From Bacillus sp. (in: firmicutes) (GTDB lineage: Bacteria > Bacillota > Bacilli > Bacillales > Salisediminibacteriaceae), in NCBI GenBank assembly GCA_021208645.1, contig JAJOJL010000112.1:1-39017 (forward strand): DNA of 39,017 bases. Direction: 5' to 3'. This document shows, in pieces, positions 16,483 to 23,587 of the stretch. The notes under the pieces were generated by a model. That model was not told where the DNA came from, ran no database searches, and worked only from the letters and a program-made list of their open reading frames with translations. The translations under genes were made by a program, and so were the position numbers. Position 1 is the first letter of the stretch. Each line of letters opens with the position of its first letter.

Positions 16483-17222
16483 TGAGAGAAAAAGTAAAAT
16501 CATTAGTTCAACAAGCATTGAGAGAAATACTAGATTCACAGAAAACAAGCAAGGAAAAGGAAAAACTCCTCGTTTTGCTAGTCTATCATTCTAGTAAACG
16601 AGAGGAATTATGGGAACATATCCGAAAGCTAGCGATGAGCCACTCCATATCCCTTCTATACGGGGAAAAGTGGAGGGAGATTCCAGAGGATATTAAAGAG
16701 TTAGTGGAGGCCGTTGACGTAGCCACTATCGACGAAGAAACGGCAAGGGTAGCGATGAACGCTGTGAATGCCCTCTACGTCCCTGTTGTGAGCCATGGCC
16801 TGCTAACAAAGCTAGCCTTAACCATTGATGACGATTTTCCATCATGGCTAGCCATTCAAATGCAGCTGGAAGGAAAGGAAGTCATTTTCGCTTCCGACAA
16901 TATCTCTTACAGAAGCTATCAACGTTTTTCTATTAAACCTAGTGTAGAAAAAAGAATTGCTTCTTACGTAAGGCAGGTGCAAAAAGATGGTGTCCATGTT
17001 TTACCAATGGCAAAGGCTGAACGAAAGCTTGCTAGTCTCGTAGCAAAGTTTCATGGAAAACGTCCCCTTGTTTTAGCAAGGCATGTGGAGGAACTTTCTC
17101 GAAGTGGAGAAAGGGAGCTTGTTTTACCAAAGAGGAGTTTGATTACTCCCATGGGAAGAGATGCAGCAAGGGAACTTGGCATTACCATCAAACATGTGGA
17201 GGAAAAGGGGGATAAGCCATGA
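16482..17222 (+). CDS. BMC-associated flavoprotein-like / PduM-like protein
   Basis: The 246-residue protein starts with a short amphipathic helix (VKSLVQQALREILDS). The middle segment VPVVSHGLLTKLALTIDDDFPSWL followed by EGKEVIFASD resembles the FMN-binding HFCD flavoprotein fold (PxxxNTxxKxAxGIxDN and KPVxLAP motifs), although the Asn of that motif is not obvious. The C-terminus RSLITPMGRDAARELGITI matches the tail of PduM and related BMC proteins. Such genes occur in many metabolosome loci; their role is not settled, with structural assembly and flavin redox both proposed. It overlaps pduL by one base and the next BMC-P gene by four, so it is translationally coupled in the operon. A redox role would be attractive because no other NADH-oxidising enzyme is encoded here. 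Confidence 0.65.
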   Translation: MREKVKSLVQQALREILDSQKTSKEKEKLLVLLVYHSSKREELWEHIRKLAMSHSISLLYGEKWREIPEDIKELVEAVDVATIDEETARVAMNAVNALYVPVVSHGLLTKLALTIDDDFPSWLAIQMQLEGKEVIFASDNISYRSYQRFSIKPSVEKRIASYVRQVQKDGVHVLPMAKAERKLASLVAKFHGKRPLVLARHVEELSRSGERELVLPKRSLITPMGRDAARELGITIKHVEEKGDKP

Positions 17223-17521
17223 TTATTGCAAAGGTAGTTGGAAGTGTCGTCTCCACGCAAAAAGCGGAACAACTGCTAGGGAAGAAACTGCTCGTTGTCC
17301 AACCGTTGGATATGGAGTCGATTGAGCCAGACGGCAAACCCCTTGTCAGCATTGATACGGTGGGATCTGGGGTAGGAGAGATCGTCATGGTCGTAGCAGG
17401 AAGTTCGGCGCGCCAAACGGAAATAACGAAAAATACGCCTGTCGATTCTGCCATTGTTGGCGTTATCGACCAAATTGAAATAGAAGGAAAACTGACGTTT
17501 AATCAAAATAAAGGAGGGTGA
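17219..17521 (+). CDS. BMC-P shell vertex protein (EutN/CcmL family), copy 1
   Basis: This 100-residue pentamer-forming protein caps vertices of the icosahedral shell. Family features are the opening MIIAKVVGSVVST, the second strand KLLVVQPLD, the conserved IDTVGSGVGEIVMVV and SSARQT, and AIVGVIDQI near the end. It has a short polar tail (KLTFNQNKGG) that the other two copies lack. The ATG overlaps the previous stop by four bases. Three distinct BMC-P genes exist in this operon. Confidence 0.93.
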   Translation: MIIAKVVGSVVSTQKAEQLLGKKLLVVQPLDMESIEPDGKPLVSIDTVGSGVGEIVMVVAGSSARQTEITKNTPVDSAIVGVIDQIEIEGKLTFNQNKGG

Positions 17522-17526
17522 TATGA

Positions 17527-18987
17527 ATGCAATTAACGGAGCAAGAGATTAAGGCCCTTGTGGAAAAGGTGGTAGCTGACGTACAAAAGGCTGGCGCATC
17601 AGGCGCTTTAACTGCCGGAGCTTCTCCAACTTCAGACAGCCATCATTCCATTGGGAAGACCATATCCTTAGGGGACGGCGTTTTTGCCACAGTGGATGAA
17701 GCAGTTGCGGCAGCACAGGTGGCAGAAGCCAAGATGGCAGAAACTACCCTATTAACACGGAAAAACATGATCAAGCTCATGAGAGAGACGAGTCTGATGC
17801 ACGCCGAGGAGCTGGCGAAGCTTGCCGTCGATGAAACTGGCCTAGGGCGAGTGGAGGATAAGGTAGGCAAAAATGTTTTGGCAGCGGAGAAAACCCCTGG
17901 TGTAGAGGATTTAGTCAGCACCACTTACACTGGTGATGACGGCTTGACCCTAGTGGAAGCTGCCCCAATTGGTATTATTGGCTCCATCACACCAGTAACA
18001 AACCCTGGTGCAACGATCATTAATAACAGTATTTCCATGGTGGCTGCCGGCAATGTGGTCGTCTACAACCCACATCCAAGTGCCAAGGTCGTTTCCTTAT
18101 ATGCCATGCAGCTTTTAAACAAGGCGATTGTGGCAGCGGGAGGTCCGGCAAATGTGCTGACGGCTGTGGCGGAACCGAGCCTGGAAACGAGTAATCAAGT
18201 GATGACGCACCCGTCCATCCGTGCCTTAGTGGTGACCGGTGGCGGAGCCGTCGTAAAGGCAGCCATGGGCGTGGGGAAAAAAGTCATTGCCGCAGGTCCA
18301 GGGAACCCTCCTTGTGTCGTAGATGAAACGGCAGACATAGCCAAAGCTGGCAAGGACATTGTGTTTGGAGCAAGCTTTGACAATAACGTCTTATGTACCG
18401 CAGAAAAAGAAATTTTTGTGGTGGATAAAGTGGCCAATGGGTTGAAGGCAGCCATGGCGAAAAACAATGCCATGGAGCTAAAGGGGTTCCAGCTAGAGAA
18501 AGTGTTGAAGGTTGTATTAACGGAGAAAAATGGCCGGTTCTACCCAAACCGTGAGTTCATTGGAAAAGATGCTTCTATCATTTAGAAGCAGCAGGTATTA
18601 AGGCAGGCCCCTTCCGTACGTTTATTGTTTGCTGAGACGAAGGCAGATCATCCGTTAGTTTCAACAGAGATGCTCATGCCAATCGTTCCGGTCGTGAGAG
18701 TTCCCGATGTGGATACGGCCATTGATTTTGCCATAAAAGCAGAAAAGGGTAACCGCCATACGGCGACAATGCATTCACAAAACGTAACGAATTTGACGAA
18801 AATGGCTCAGCGGATTCAAGCGACCATCTTTGTGAAAAACGGTCCATCCTTATCTGGCCTAGGGTTTAACAGTGAAGGGTTTACCACATTAACCATTGCT
18901 GGACCAACTGGCGAAGGACTTACCTCAGCAAGAACATTTACCCGCCAGCGGCGCTGTGTGTTAGTGGATGGCTTGCGAATCATTTAA
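17527..18987 (+). CDS. CoA-acylating aldehyde dehydrogenase (PduP/EutE-like), with two compensating frameshifts
   Basis: This enzyme of about 486 residues oxidises an aldehyde, here probably acetaldehyde, to acyl-CoA with NAD+. The N-terminal helix TEQEIKALVEKVVADVQK followed by an Ala/Gly/Ser linker is a classic encapsulation peptide. The catalytic Cys is residue 290 (NNVLCTAEKE), and the NAD-binding region includes ITPVTNPGATIINN and AAGPGNPPCVVD. The frame is broken at TTT 18581-18583 (TTTT would restore it) and shifts back at CCCC 18608-18611 (CCC would restore it). The corrected protein reads SIILEAAGIKAGPSVRLLF across the gap and continues normally to RRCVLVDGLRII. Paired homopolymer indels 30 bases apart suggest assembly error. 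AAAGGAGGGTG precedes the ATG. Confidence 0.88.
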
Positions 18988-19004
18988 TGAAGGGGTGAAC
19001 TTCA

Positions 19005-19488
19005 ATGAGTGAAAAACCAGAGAAGCAGCAAGGGGCAAAGGAAGAGCTTGACAGTAAGCTTGAAAAACCAGCGGAAAAGCAGGTCACAGAAAATGTGACT
19101 CCTGAACCGAAAAGTAACGAAGGAAAGAAAACAACAAAAAGAAAAAACGACTACTACTCGTAAAAATACAAAATCCAAATCTAATGAAAAAAAATCAGGA
19201 GGAATGAACATGGTAAAGGAAGCTTTAGGAATGATCGAGACAAAAGGTTTAGTAGGGGCAATTGAGGCAGCAGACGCAATGGTGAAGGCAGCGAATGTAC
19301 ATCTTGTAGGGAAAGAACTAGTTGGTGGCGGCATTGTAACAGTTATGGTCCGCGGTGATGTAGGTGCAGTGAAGGCAGCGACAGAAGCAGGGGCAGATGC
19401 AGCGCAGCGTGTTGGCGAATTAATTGGAGTTCACGTAATTCCAAGACCAAACAGCGAAGTAGAAAATATTTTACCAAAATCTGAATAG
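19005..19488 (+). CDS. BMC-H shell protein with long charged N-terminal extension (frame depends on an A-run)
   Basis: The conserved domain, from [17 protein letters not shown] to [17 protein letters not shown], is a standard PduA-like BMC-H hexamer subunit with pore loop [10 protein letters not shown] frame that starts at ATG 19005, with its own GGGGTG site, encodes a Lys/Glu/Thr-rich stretch ([18 protein letters not shown]...). It would fuse in frame to the BMC domain through [18 protein letters not shown] if the six-A run at 19142-19147 were five. As written the frame stops at TAA about 20 bases later. A second start, ATG 19210 with AGGAGG seven bases upstream, would give a short form of about 92 residues. 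So there may be a long form (about 160 residues) and a short form, as in PduB/PduB'. Without the correction only the short BMC-H and an orphan charged peptide are made. Confidence 0.8.
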
Positions 19489-19501
19489 GTTTTGATTAGT
19501 T

Positions 19502-20359
19502 ATGACTCATTCACCTAATATTAAAGCGTACATTGCATCCTTAGTCAAAGAATCGGTGGAAGAGGCTTTAAGAAATACAGGGCAGCCGATGCTCGCTTCT
19601 AGTGGGAGACGAAAGTTGGTTGTGGCCAACTGGAAAATGAACATGTCCTTGCATGAGATTACAGACTTTGTGGAAAAACTGGAAGCTCCAGCTGTCAATG
19701 GAAATTCCGTGGTCATTTGTCCGCCGTTTCCATACCTTTTTCCCTTGAAGGCTGATTTAGGAAAGTTTGGTAAGGAGCATGTCCAGCTGGGTGCCCAAAA
19801 TCTTCATTGGAAAACGAGTGGGGCCCATACTGGCGAGGTATCTGCCAGCATGCTCTTGGAGTTAGGCTGCCAGTACGTACTCGTCGGTCACTCGGAACGA
19901 CGGGAAGCAGGGGAAACAGACGAAGTGGTGGGCATTAAGCTAAAACAAGCTGTTTCCAGCGGTTTAACCCCGATCCTTTGTGTGGGAGAATCGCAAGGGC
20001 AGCGACAAATTGGTAAGACAGCTGAGGTTGTACAAAATCAAGTCCTTCAAGTCCTCAATGTACTGGAGGAGAGACAGCAGCTGGTTATTGCCTATGAACC
20101 GGTTTGGGCAATTGGTACAGGTCTATCGGCAACGGCAGAGCAGGCTCAGGCTGTCCATGAGTTGATTCGGCAAACACTGACTGACCGGTGGGGAGCTGCG
20201 AGTGCAGAAATAACTCCCATTTTATACGGTGGCTCTGTGAAACCGGATAATGCGGCAAGCTTTGCTGCCCAGCCTGATATAGATGGTGCCCTCGTTGGGG
20301 GAGCAAGTCTCAACGCAAGTGATTTTTCAGCAATTGTCCAAAGGTTTGAGAGGGGTTGA
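19502..20359 (+). CDS. Triosephosphate isomerase with N-terminal encapsulation-like helix
   Basis: This 285-residue protein is a complete TIM plus about 35 extra N-terminal residues. Catalytic residues are all present: Asn43 and Lys45 in ANWKMN, His130 in VGHSERR, Glu199 in AYEPVWAIGTG, the phosphate-gripping loop after it, and YGGSVKPDN. The extra segment NIKAYIASLVKESVEEALRN is amphipathic, like those on PduL, the aldehyde dehydrogenase and DeoC, and is joined by a short polar linker. It would interconvert glyceraldehyde-3-phosphate, made by DeoC, and DHAP inside the shell. This is probably a dedicated paralogue; the housekeeping copy normally lies in the glycolytic gapA operon. It sits 13 bases after the BMC-H stop and overlaps the region of the RpiB-like start. 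Confidence 0.9.
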   Translation: MTHSPNIKAYIASLVKESVEEALRNTGQPMLASSGRRKLVVANWKMNMSLHEITDFVEKLEAPAVNGNSVVICPPFPYLFPLKADLGKFGKEHVQLGAQNLHWKTSGAHTGEVSASMLLELGCQYVLVGHSERREAGETDEVVGIKLKQAVSSGLTPILCVGESQGQRQIGKTAEVVQNQVLQVLNVLEERQQLVIAYEPVWAIGTGLSATAEQAQAVHELIRQTLTDRWGAASAEITPILYGGSVKPDNAASFAAQPDIDGALVGGASLNASDFSAIVQRFERG

Positions 20360-20364
20360 GGTTC

Positions 20365-20820
20365 GTGAAAAAAATCGCCATTGCAAGTGATCACGGTGGT
20401 TATGATTTAAAAGAATTAGTGAAAAAAGAGCTGACGAAACTCGGATATGAATACGTAGATTTCGGCTGCCATAACGGCGAATCGGTGGACTACCCTGATG
20501 TGGCATTCCTCGTGGGCGAATGTGTGGCAACCAATGACGATTACCTGGGAATTATTATTGACGGAGTGGGGATTGGTAGCGGCATGACTGCTAACAAGAT
20601 TCCAGGTGTCCGCTGTGCCGTTTGCTGGGATATGACGTCAGTTATTAACAGCCGCGACCACAACAACGCCAATGTACTGAGTATTGGTGGCCAAGTCCTT
20701 GGCCCAGGCTTAGGCGTACAAATGGTGAAAAAGTGGTTGGAAACGGATTTTTCCGGAGGTAGGCACGATCGTCGCGTAACGAAGATTATGGAAATCGAAA
20801 GCAGATTTATTAAACGATAA
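20365..20820 (+). CDS. RpiB/LacAB-family sugar-phosphate isomerase, catalytic Cys replaced by Asp
   Basis: This 151-residue protein has the RpiB fold: IASDHGGYDLKE at the N-terminus (phosphate-binding Asp-His), TANKIPGVRCAVCWD, and SRDHNNANVLSIGGQ. RpiB normally interconverts ribose-5-phosphate and ribulose-5-phosphate. The usual base Cys66 of ICGTGIG is Asp66 here (IIIDGVGIG), and the Glu used instead by mycobacterial RpiB is Ser72. It also lacks an N-terminal encapsulation helix. The C-terminal GGRHDRRVTKIMEIE resembles the mycobacterial type. The GTG at 20365 has GAGGGG about nine bases upstream; a TTG at 20356 is possible but has no room for a site. Substrate could be another pentose or deoxy-sugar phosphate, or it may lie outside the lumen. 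Confidence 0.82.
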   Translation: MKKIAIASDHGGYDLKELVKKELTKLGYEYVDFGCHNGESVDYPDVAFLVGECVATNDDYLGIIIDGVGIGSGMTANKIPGVRCAVCWDMTSVINSRDHNNANVLSIGGQVLGPGLGVQMVKKWLETDFSGGRHDRRVTKIMEIESRFIKR

Positions 20821-20835
20821 AGGCAGGTTAAGTCC

Positions 20836-21108
20836 ATGTATATTGCCAAAGTAGTTGGAAGTGTCGTCTGTACCCATAAGGATGAGAGTTTGAAAGGTTT
20901 AAAATTACTCGTCGTTCAGCCTTTAAAGGACGACCTTACGCCAAAGGGCAAGAAGATCATTGCCATTGATACGATTGGCCAATCAGGCATGGGTGATATT
21001 GTTTACTTGGCAAAAAGTAATGAATCTGGCTTGCCGTTGAAGCGAGACCTTGTTGCCGCCGATGCAGGCATAATGGGAATCGTGGACGAGTATTATGTGA
21101 AAGAATGA
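20836..21108 (+). CDS. BMC-P shell vertex protein (EutN/CcmL family), copy 2
   Basis: The 90-residue protein begins YIAKVVGSVVCTHKDESLKG, then LLVVQPLKDDL, IAIDTIGQSGMGDIVYLA and ends GIMGIVDEYYV, all landmarks of pentameric vertex proteins. It differs from copy 1 in the loop after the fourth strand (KSNESGLPLKRDLVAADAG), where the SARQ motif is lost. It is the last gene before a palindromic repeat element that splits the operon. Confidence 0.92.
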   Translation: MYIAKVVGSVVCTHKDESLKGLKLLVVQPLKDDLTPKGKKIIAIDTIGQSGMGDIVYLAKSNESGLPLKRDLVAADAGIMGIVDEYYVKE

Positions 21109-21150
21109 CTTATTAAATGAAAAGGTTGTTGGAGATACACTAGAAGCAGA

Positions 21151-21342
21151 TGTTGATTTTCGCTTCAGGCACTTCGCTTTCCGCGGGGAGGTAGGTGAGC
21201 CTCCTCGACGTATTCTGCGTCTGTGGGGTCTCACCCTCACCTCTCCTCCCGCAGGACTTTGAGGTGCTTCCACGGAATGGCCCACGCACGAAGAAAATGT
21301 ATGCATTTTCGAGGAGTCTCGTGCCTTCCGCTTCTAGCAACA
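21151..21342. repeat. Long palindromic repeat element, copy 3, inside the BMC operon
   Basis: TGTTGATTTTCGCTTCAGGCAC and, at the far end, GTGCCTTCCGCTTCTAGCAACA form imperfect inverted ends. The interior has TTTCCGCGGGGAGGT, GAGCCTCCTCG, TGTGGGGTCTCACC, CCTCCCGCAGGACTTTGAGG and the GAAAATGTATGCATTTTC hairpin. The last is shared with copy 1 at 9491, so these two copies are a subtype. The element fills most of the 300-base gap between BMC-P copy 2 and BMC-H copy 2 and can fold into a long RNA hairpin. Confidence 0.82.
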
Positions 21343-21408
21343 TAGTATTTTTTTTCTAGCCAAAAACAAATTTTAAAATATAAAAAAGATAAATAGGAGG
21401 AATTACTT

Positions 21409-21681
21409 ATGAGCAGCGCATTAGGAATGATCGAAACAAAAGGTTTAGTTGGGGCAGTTGAAGCAGCAGATGCCATGATGAAAGCAGCGAACGTTACATT
21501 AGTAGGTAAGGTACAAGTTGGTGGCGGTTTAGTAACAGTTTTAGTTCGTGGTGATGTTGGGGCCGTTAAAGCAGCTACAGAAGCAGGAGCAGATGCTGCT
21601 GGACGTGTTGGTGAATTCTTGTCTTCCCATGTTATTCCAAGACCACACCAAGAAGTAGAGAAAATCTTACCAACACTATAA
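21409..21681 (+). CDS. BMC-H shell protein (PduA-like), copy 2
   Basis: This 90-residue hexamer subunit forms shell facets. It runs [20 protein letters not shown], then [20 protein letters not shown] (pore loop QVGGGLV), and ends [14 protein letters not shown], nearly identical in layout to PduA. Unlike the BMC-H at 19 kb it has no N-terminal extension. It follows TAGGAGGAATTACTT, one of the best ribosome binding sites in the operon, and starts after the repeat element, so it may be made in larger amounts than the upstream genes. Its stop overlaps the next gene by one base. Confidence 0.95.
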   Translation: MSSALGMIETKGLVGAVEAADAMMKAANVTLVGKVQVGGGLVTVLVRGDVGAVKAATEAGADAAGRVGEFLSSHVIPRPHQEVEKILPTL

Positions 21682-21944
21682 TGAAACTGGCCAAGGTAAT
21701 CGGTAACGTTGTTGCGACCGTAAAAACCCCTAGCCATAAGAACCAAAAGCTAATGGTAGTGGAACCTGTTGATGAAGCTGGAAATGTAATTGGGGATTCA
21801 TTCATTGCTGTCGATGGTTCTCAGGCAGGGGTTGGTGACACCGTATTAATTATTGAAGAAGGCGGGTCTGCGCGCCAAGTGATGGGTAACCCTGATGGAG
21901 CAGTAGACGCTATTATAGTAGGAATCGTTGATAAGCTAGAGTGA
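21681..21944 (+). CDS. BMC-P shell vertex protein (EutN/CcmL family), copy 3
   Basis: The 87-residue protein is the most canonical EutN-like copy: [58 protein letters not shown] and AIIVGIVDKLE. It overlaps the BMC-H stop by one base, which couples synthesis of hexamer and pentamer. Confidence 0.94.
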   Translation: MKLAKVIGNVVATVKTPSHKNQKLMVVEPVDEAGNVIGDSFIAVDGSQAGVGDTVLIIEEGGSARQVMGNPDGAVDAIIVGIVDKLE

Positions 21945-21959
21945 TAGAGTTGACTCGTT

Positions 21960-22092
21960 CGGCTTTCGTAGCTGATTTTTTCTAGGGAAAAACATGGGTC
22001 AAGTATGGCAGATGATTTTTCAAAGAACGGCTTTCATAACCGATTTTTCAGGAAAAAAGTTGGTCAACTTTCATAAATGATTTTTCAAAGAA
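21960..22092 (+). repeat. Degenerate direct duplication of about 66 bases upstream of deoC
   Basis: Two copies, 21960-22027 and 22028-22092, align along their length. Both begin CGGCTTTC, contain GGAAAAA(A) and GGTCAA, and end TGATTTTTCAAAGAA. They lie between BMC-P copy 3 and deoC and contain no frame of note. The second copy ends about 20 bases before the deoC ribosome binding site, so it forms part of the local leader. Confidence 0.65.
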
Positions 22093-22125
22093 AACAACAG
22101 AGAGATTAACTGGAGGTGATTGCAG

Positions 22126-22935
22126 GTGAATATGGATCAGTTAGTGGAACAAATTACGAACCAAGTAATGCAGAAAATATCCAATGCCACAGAGGAAAAA
22201 GGCAATGCTGGGGTGTCTGGTGCTACGGCGGCAGGGTCAGCGAGCCCGTACAATTCGTCATTAGTGACAGGTGCTCAACTGGCTAGGATGATTGATCATA
22301 CATTATTGAAGCCTGACAGTACGAAGGAACAAATAGTGAATTTGTGTAAGGAAGCGGTGGAATATAACTTTGCGACCGTTTGTGTTAACCCATGTTGGGT
22401 GGCTTTGGCCGCAAAGGAACTTGCAGGGTCGAACGTTGGTGTGACAACGGTTATTGGATTCCCATTAGGTTCCACGAGCACGTTTGTGAAAGCAGCGGAA
22501 ACACGGGACGCCATTGCTGCTGGAGCAACGGAAATCGATATGGTAATCAATATCGGTGCTTTAAGATCCGGTGACTATGAGGTTGTGAAAAAGGACATTG
22601 AAGGTGTTGTTTTAGCAGCTAATGGTCAAGCAGTAGTGAAAGTCATTATCGAAACTGGGTACTTGACGGAAGAGGAGAAGAAGAAGGCTTGCATGTTATC
22701 TAAGATGGCAGGTGCCGATTTCGTGAAAACATCGACTGGGTTTGGACCAGGTTGCGCAACGCCTGAAGATATTAAGCTGATGCGTGAAGCTGTGGGACCA
22801 GACATGGGTGTGAAAGCTTCCGCTTGTGTGAGAGACTTAGATACTGCACGAAAAATGGTGCAGGCTGGGGCAACAAGAATCGGAGCAAGTTCTGGGAAAG
22901 AGATCGTCAAAGGGGAAACTGGAACGGGGTATTAA
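22126..22935 (+). CDS. deoC: Deoxyribose-phosphate aldolase with N-terminal encapsulation-like helix
   Basis: This class I aldolase of 269 residues cleaves 2-deoxyribose-5-phosphate to acetaldehyde and glyceraldehyde-3-phosphate. Schiff-base Lys201 lies in [10 protein letters not shown], the second catalytic Lys230 in [10 protein letters not shown], and the Asp in [11 protein letters not shown]. About 50 residues precede the usual start of Bacillus DeoC (IDHTLLKP). They comprise the amphipathic helix [18 protein letters not shown] and an Ala/Gly/Ser linker, typical of BMC cargo. I choose GTG 22126, nine bases after GGAGG; an upstream TTG lies too close to that motif. It is the last gene of the operon, followed by a strong terminator. 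This enzyme fixes the likely pathway of the compartment. Confidence 0.95.
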   Translation: MNMDQLVEQITNQVMQKISNATEEKGNAGVSGATAAGSASPYNSSLVTGAQLARMIDHTLLKPDSTKEQIVNLCKEAVEYNFATVCVNPCWVALAAKELAGSNVGVTTVIGFPLGSTSTFVKAAETRDAIAAGATEIDMVINIGALRSGDYEVVKKDIEGVVLAANGQAVVKVIIETGYLTEEEKKKACMLSKMAGADFVKTSTGFGPGCATPEDIKLMREAVGPDMGVKASACVRDLDTARKMVQAGATRIGASSGKEIVKGETGTGY

Positions 22936-22997
22936 GGATTAGGTCGCGCTTCGATTGGTGGAGGCACTGGCAAATTGGATTATTTTGAGTGTTTGGA

Positions 22998-23026
22998 GAC
23001 CAACTACTTTGTAGTTGGTCTTTTTG
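22998..23026 (+). terminator. Terminator of the BMC operon
   Basis: GACCAACTAC-TTT-GTAGTTGGTC is a perfect 10-bp stem with a 3-base loop, followed by TTTTT. It lies about 60 bases after the deoC stop. Confidence 0.95.
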
Positions 23027-23108
23027 GTGGGTGTGGAGGGTGATTTTTGGGAGGTGTTCTGAGATTAGAAAGGAGTATGGAGAGCAAGCTTTGGGGAGCA
23101 GTTAGTTT

Positions 23109-23335
23109 GTTACCAATAATGGTGGTGAGGTCTGGAATAGGGCAAGGAAGAGGTGAATTCGTTACCAATAATGGTGGTGAGGGTCGATATAGGGAAAGCA
23201 AGAGCTGGATTCGTTACCAATAATGGTGGTGATGATTGAAATAGGGCAAGTAAGAGGTCGATTCGTTACCAATATTGGTGGTGTGGATTGATATAGGTCA
23301 CGAAAGAGGTGGGTTGGTTACCAATATAGGTTTCA
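23109..23335. repeat. Tandem repeat array, exact 52-bp period, 5 copies
   Basis: The landmark GTTACCAATA recurs at 23109, 23161, 23213, 23265 and 23317, exactly 52 bases apart each time. Each unit begins GTTACCAATAATGGTGGTGA (the fourth has the perfect palindrome ACCAATATTGGT) and continues with an A/G-rich part containing ATAGGGCAAG-AAGAGGT. The fifth copy is truncated after about 19 bases. The part between landmarks is also conserved, so these are whole-unit repeats rather than repeats with spacers. No coding frame runs through. Confidence 0.88.
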
Positions 23336-23587
23336 CTAGCAAGTTTTGTCACGAATATAATTAACAATTTACCTAAACTTACGGAATCCTGCCCTTAATG
23401 AGAGCTCGAATCTAAATAAGGTAAGGAAACAACCGGAAGAACCCTCCCCCCTCCTTCACTTCCGATTTTACCAATTAGAATCAAAAAATCGTAAGAAATA
23501 TTCACAAGAACCTACTATAATTTAGTAGGTATAGCTACCGTTCTACCATTAACCAAAATCAGTTCAAGATCAGAGGGGGTAAGACCT
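23336..23587. other. Upstream region of the EamA transporter
   Basis: No gene is seen. The imperfect inverted repeat GAACCTACTATAATTTAGTAGG at about 23510-23531 lies near a likely promoter, with TATAAT inside it, about 60 bases before the ATG. Confidence 0.35.

Noticed and set aside
17527..18987. Two separate aldehyde dehydrogenase genes
   Set aside because: The two parts are consecutive portions of one PduP/EutE-type protein joined by a 27-base segment that codes correctly in a third frame.
19002..19334. Minus-strand frame opposite the charged BMC-H extension
   Set aside because: Its Phe-rich product simply mirrors the Lys-rich sense strand; the sense frame has the ribosome binding sites.
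21237..21746. Minus-strand frame across BMC-H copy 2
   Set aside because: It is an antisense shadow of the BMC-H gene and the palindromic repeat.
23109..23335. CRISPR array
   Set aside because: The repeats are evenly spaced, but the parts between them are also similar to one another, so there are no unique spacers, and no cas genes are nearby.
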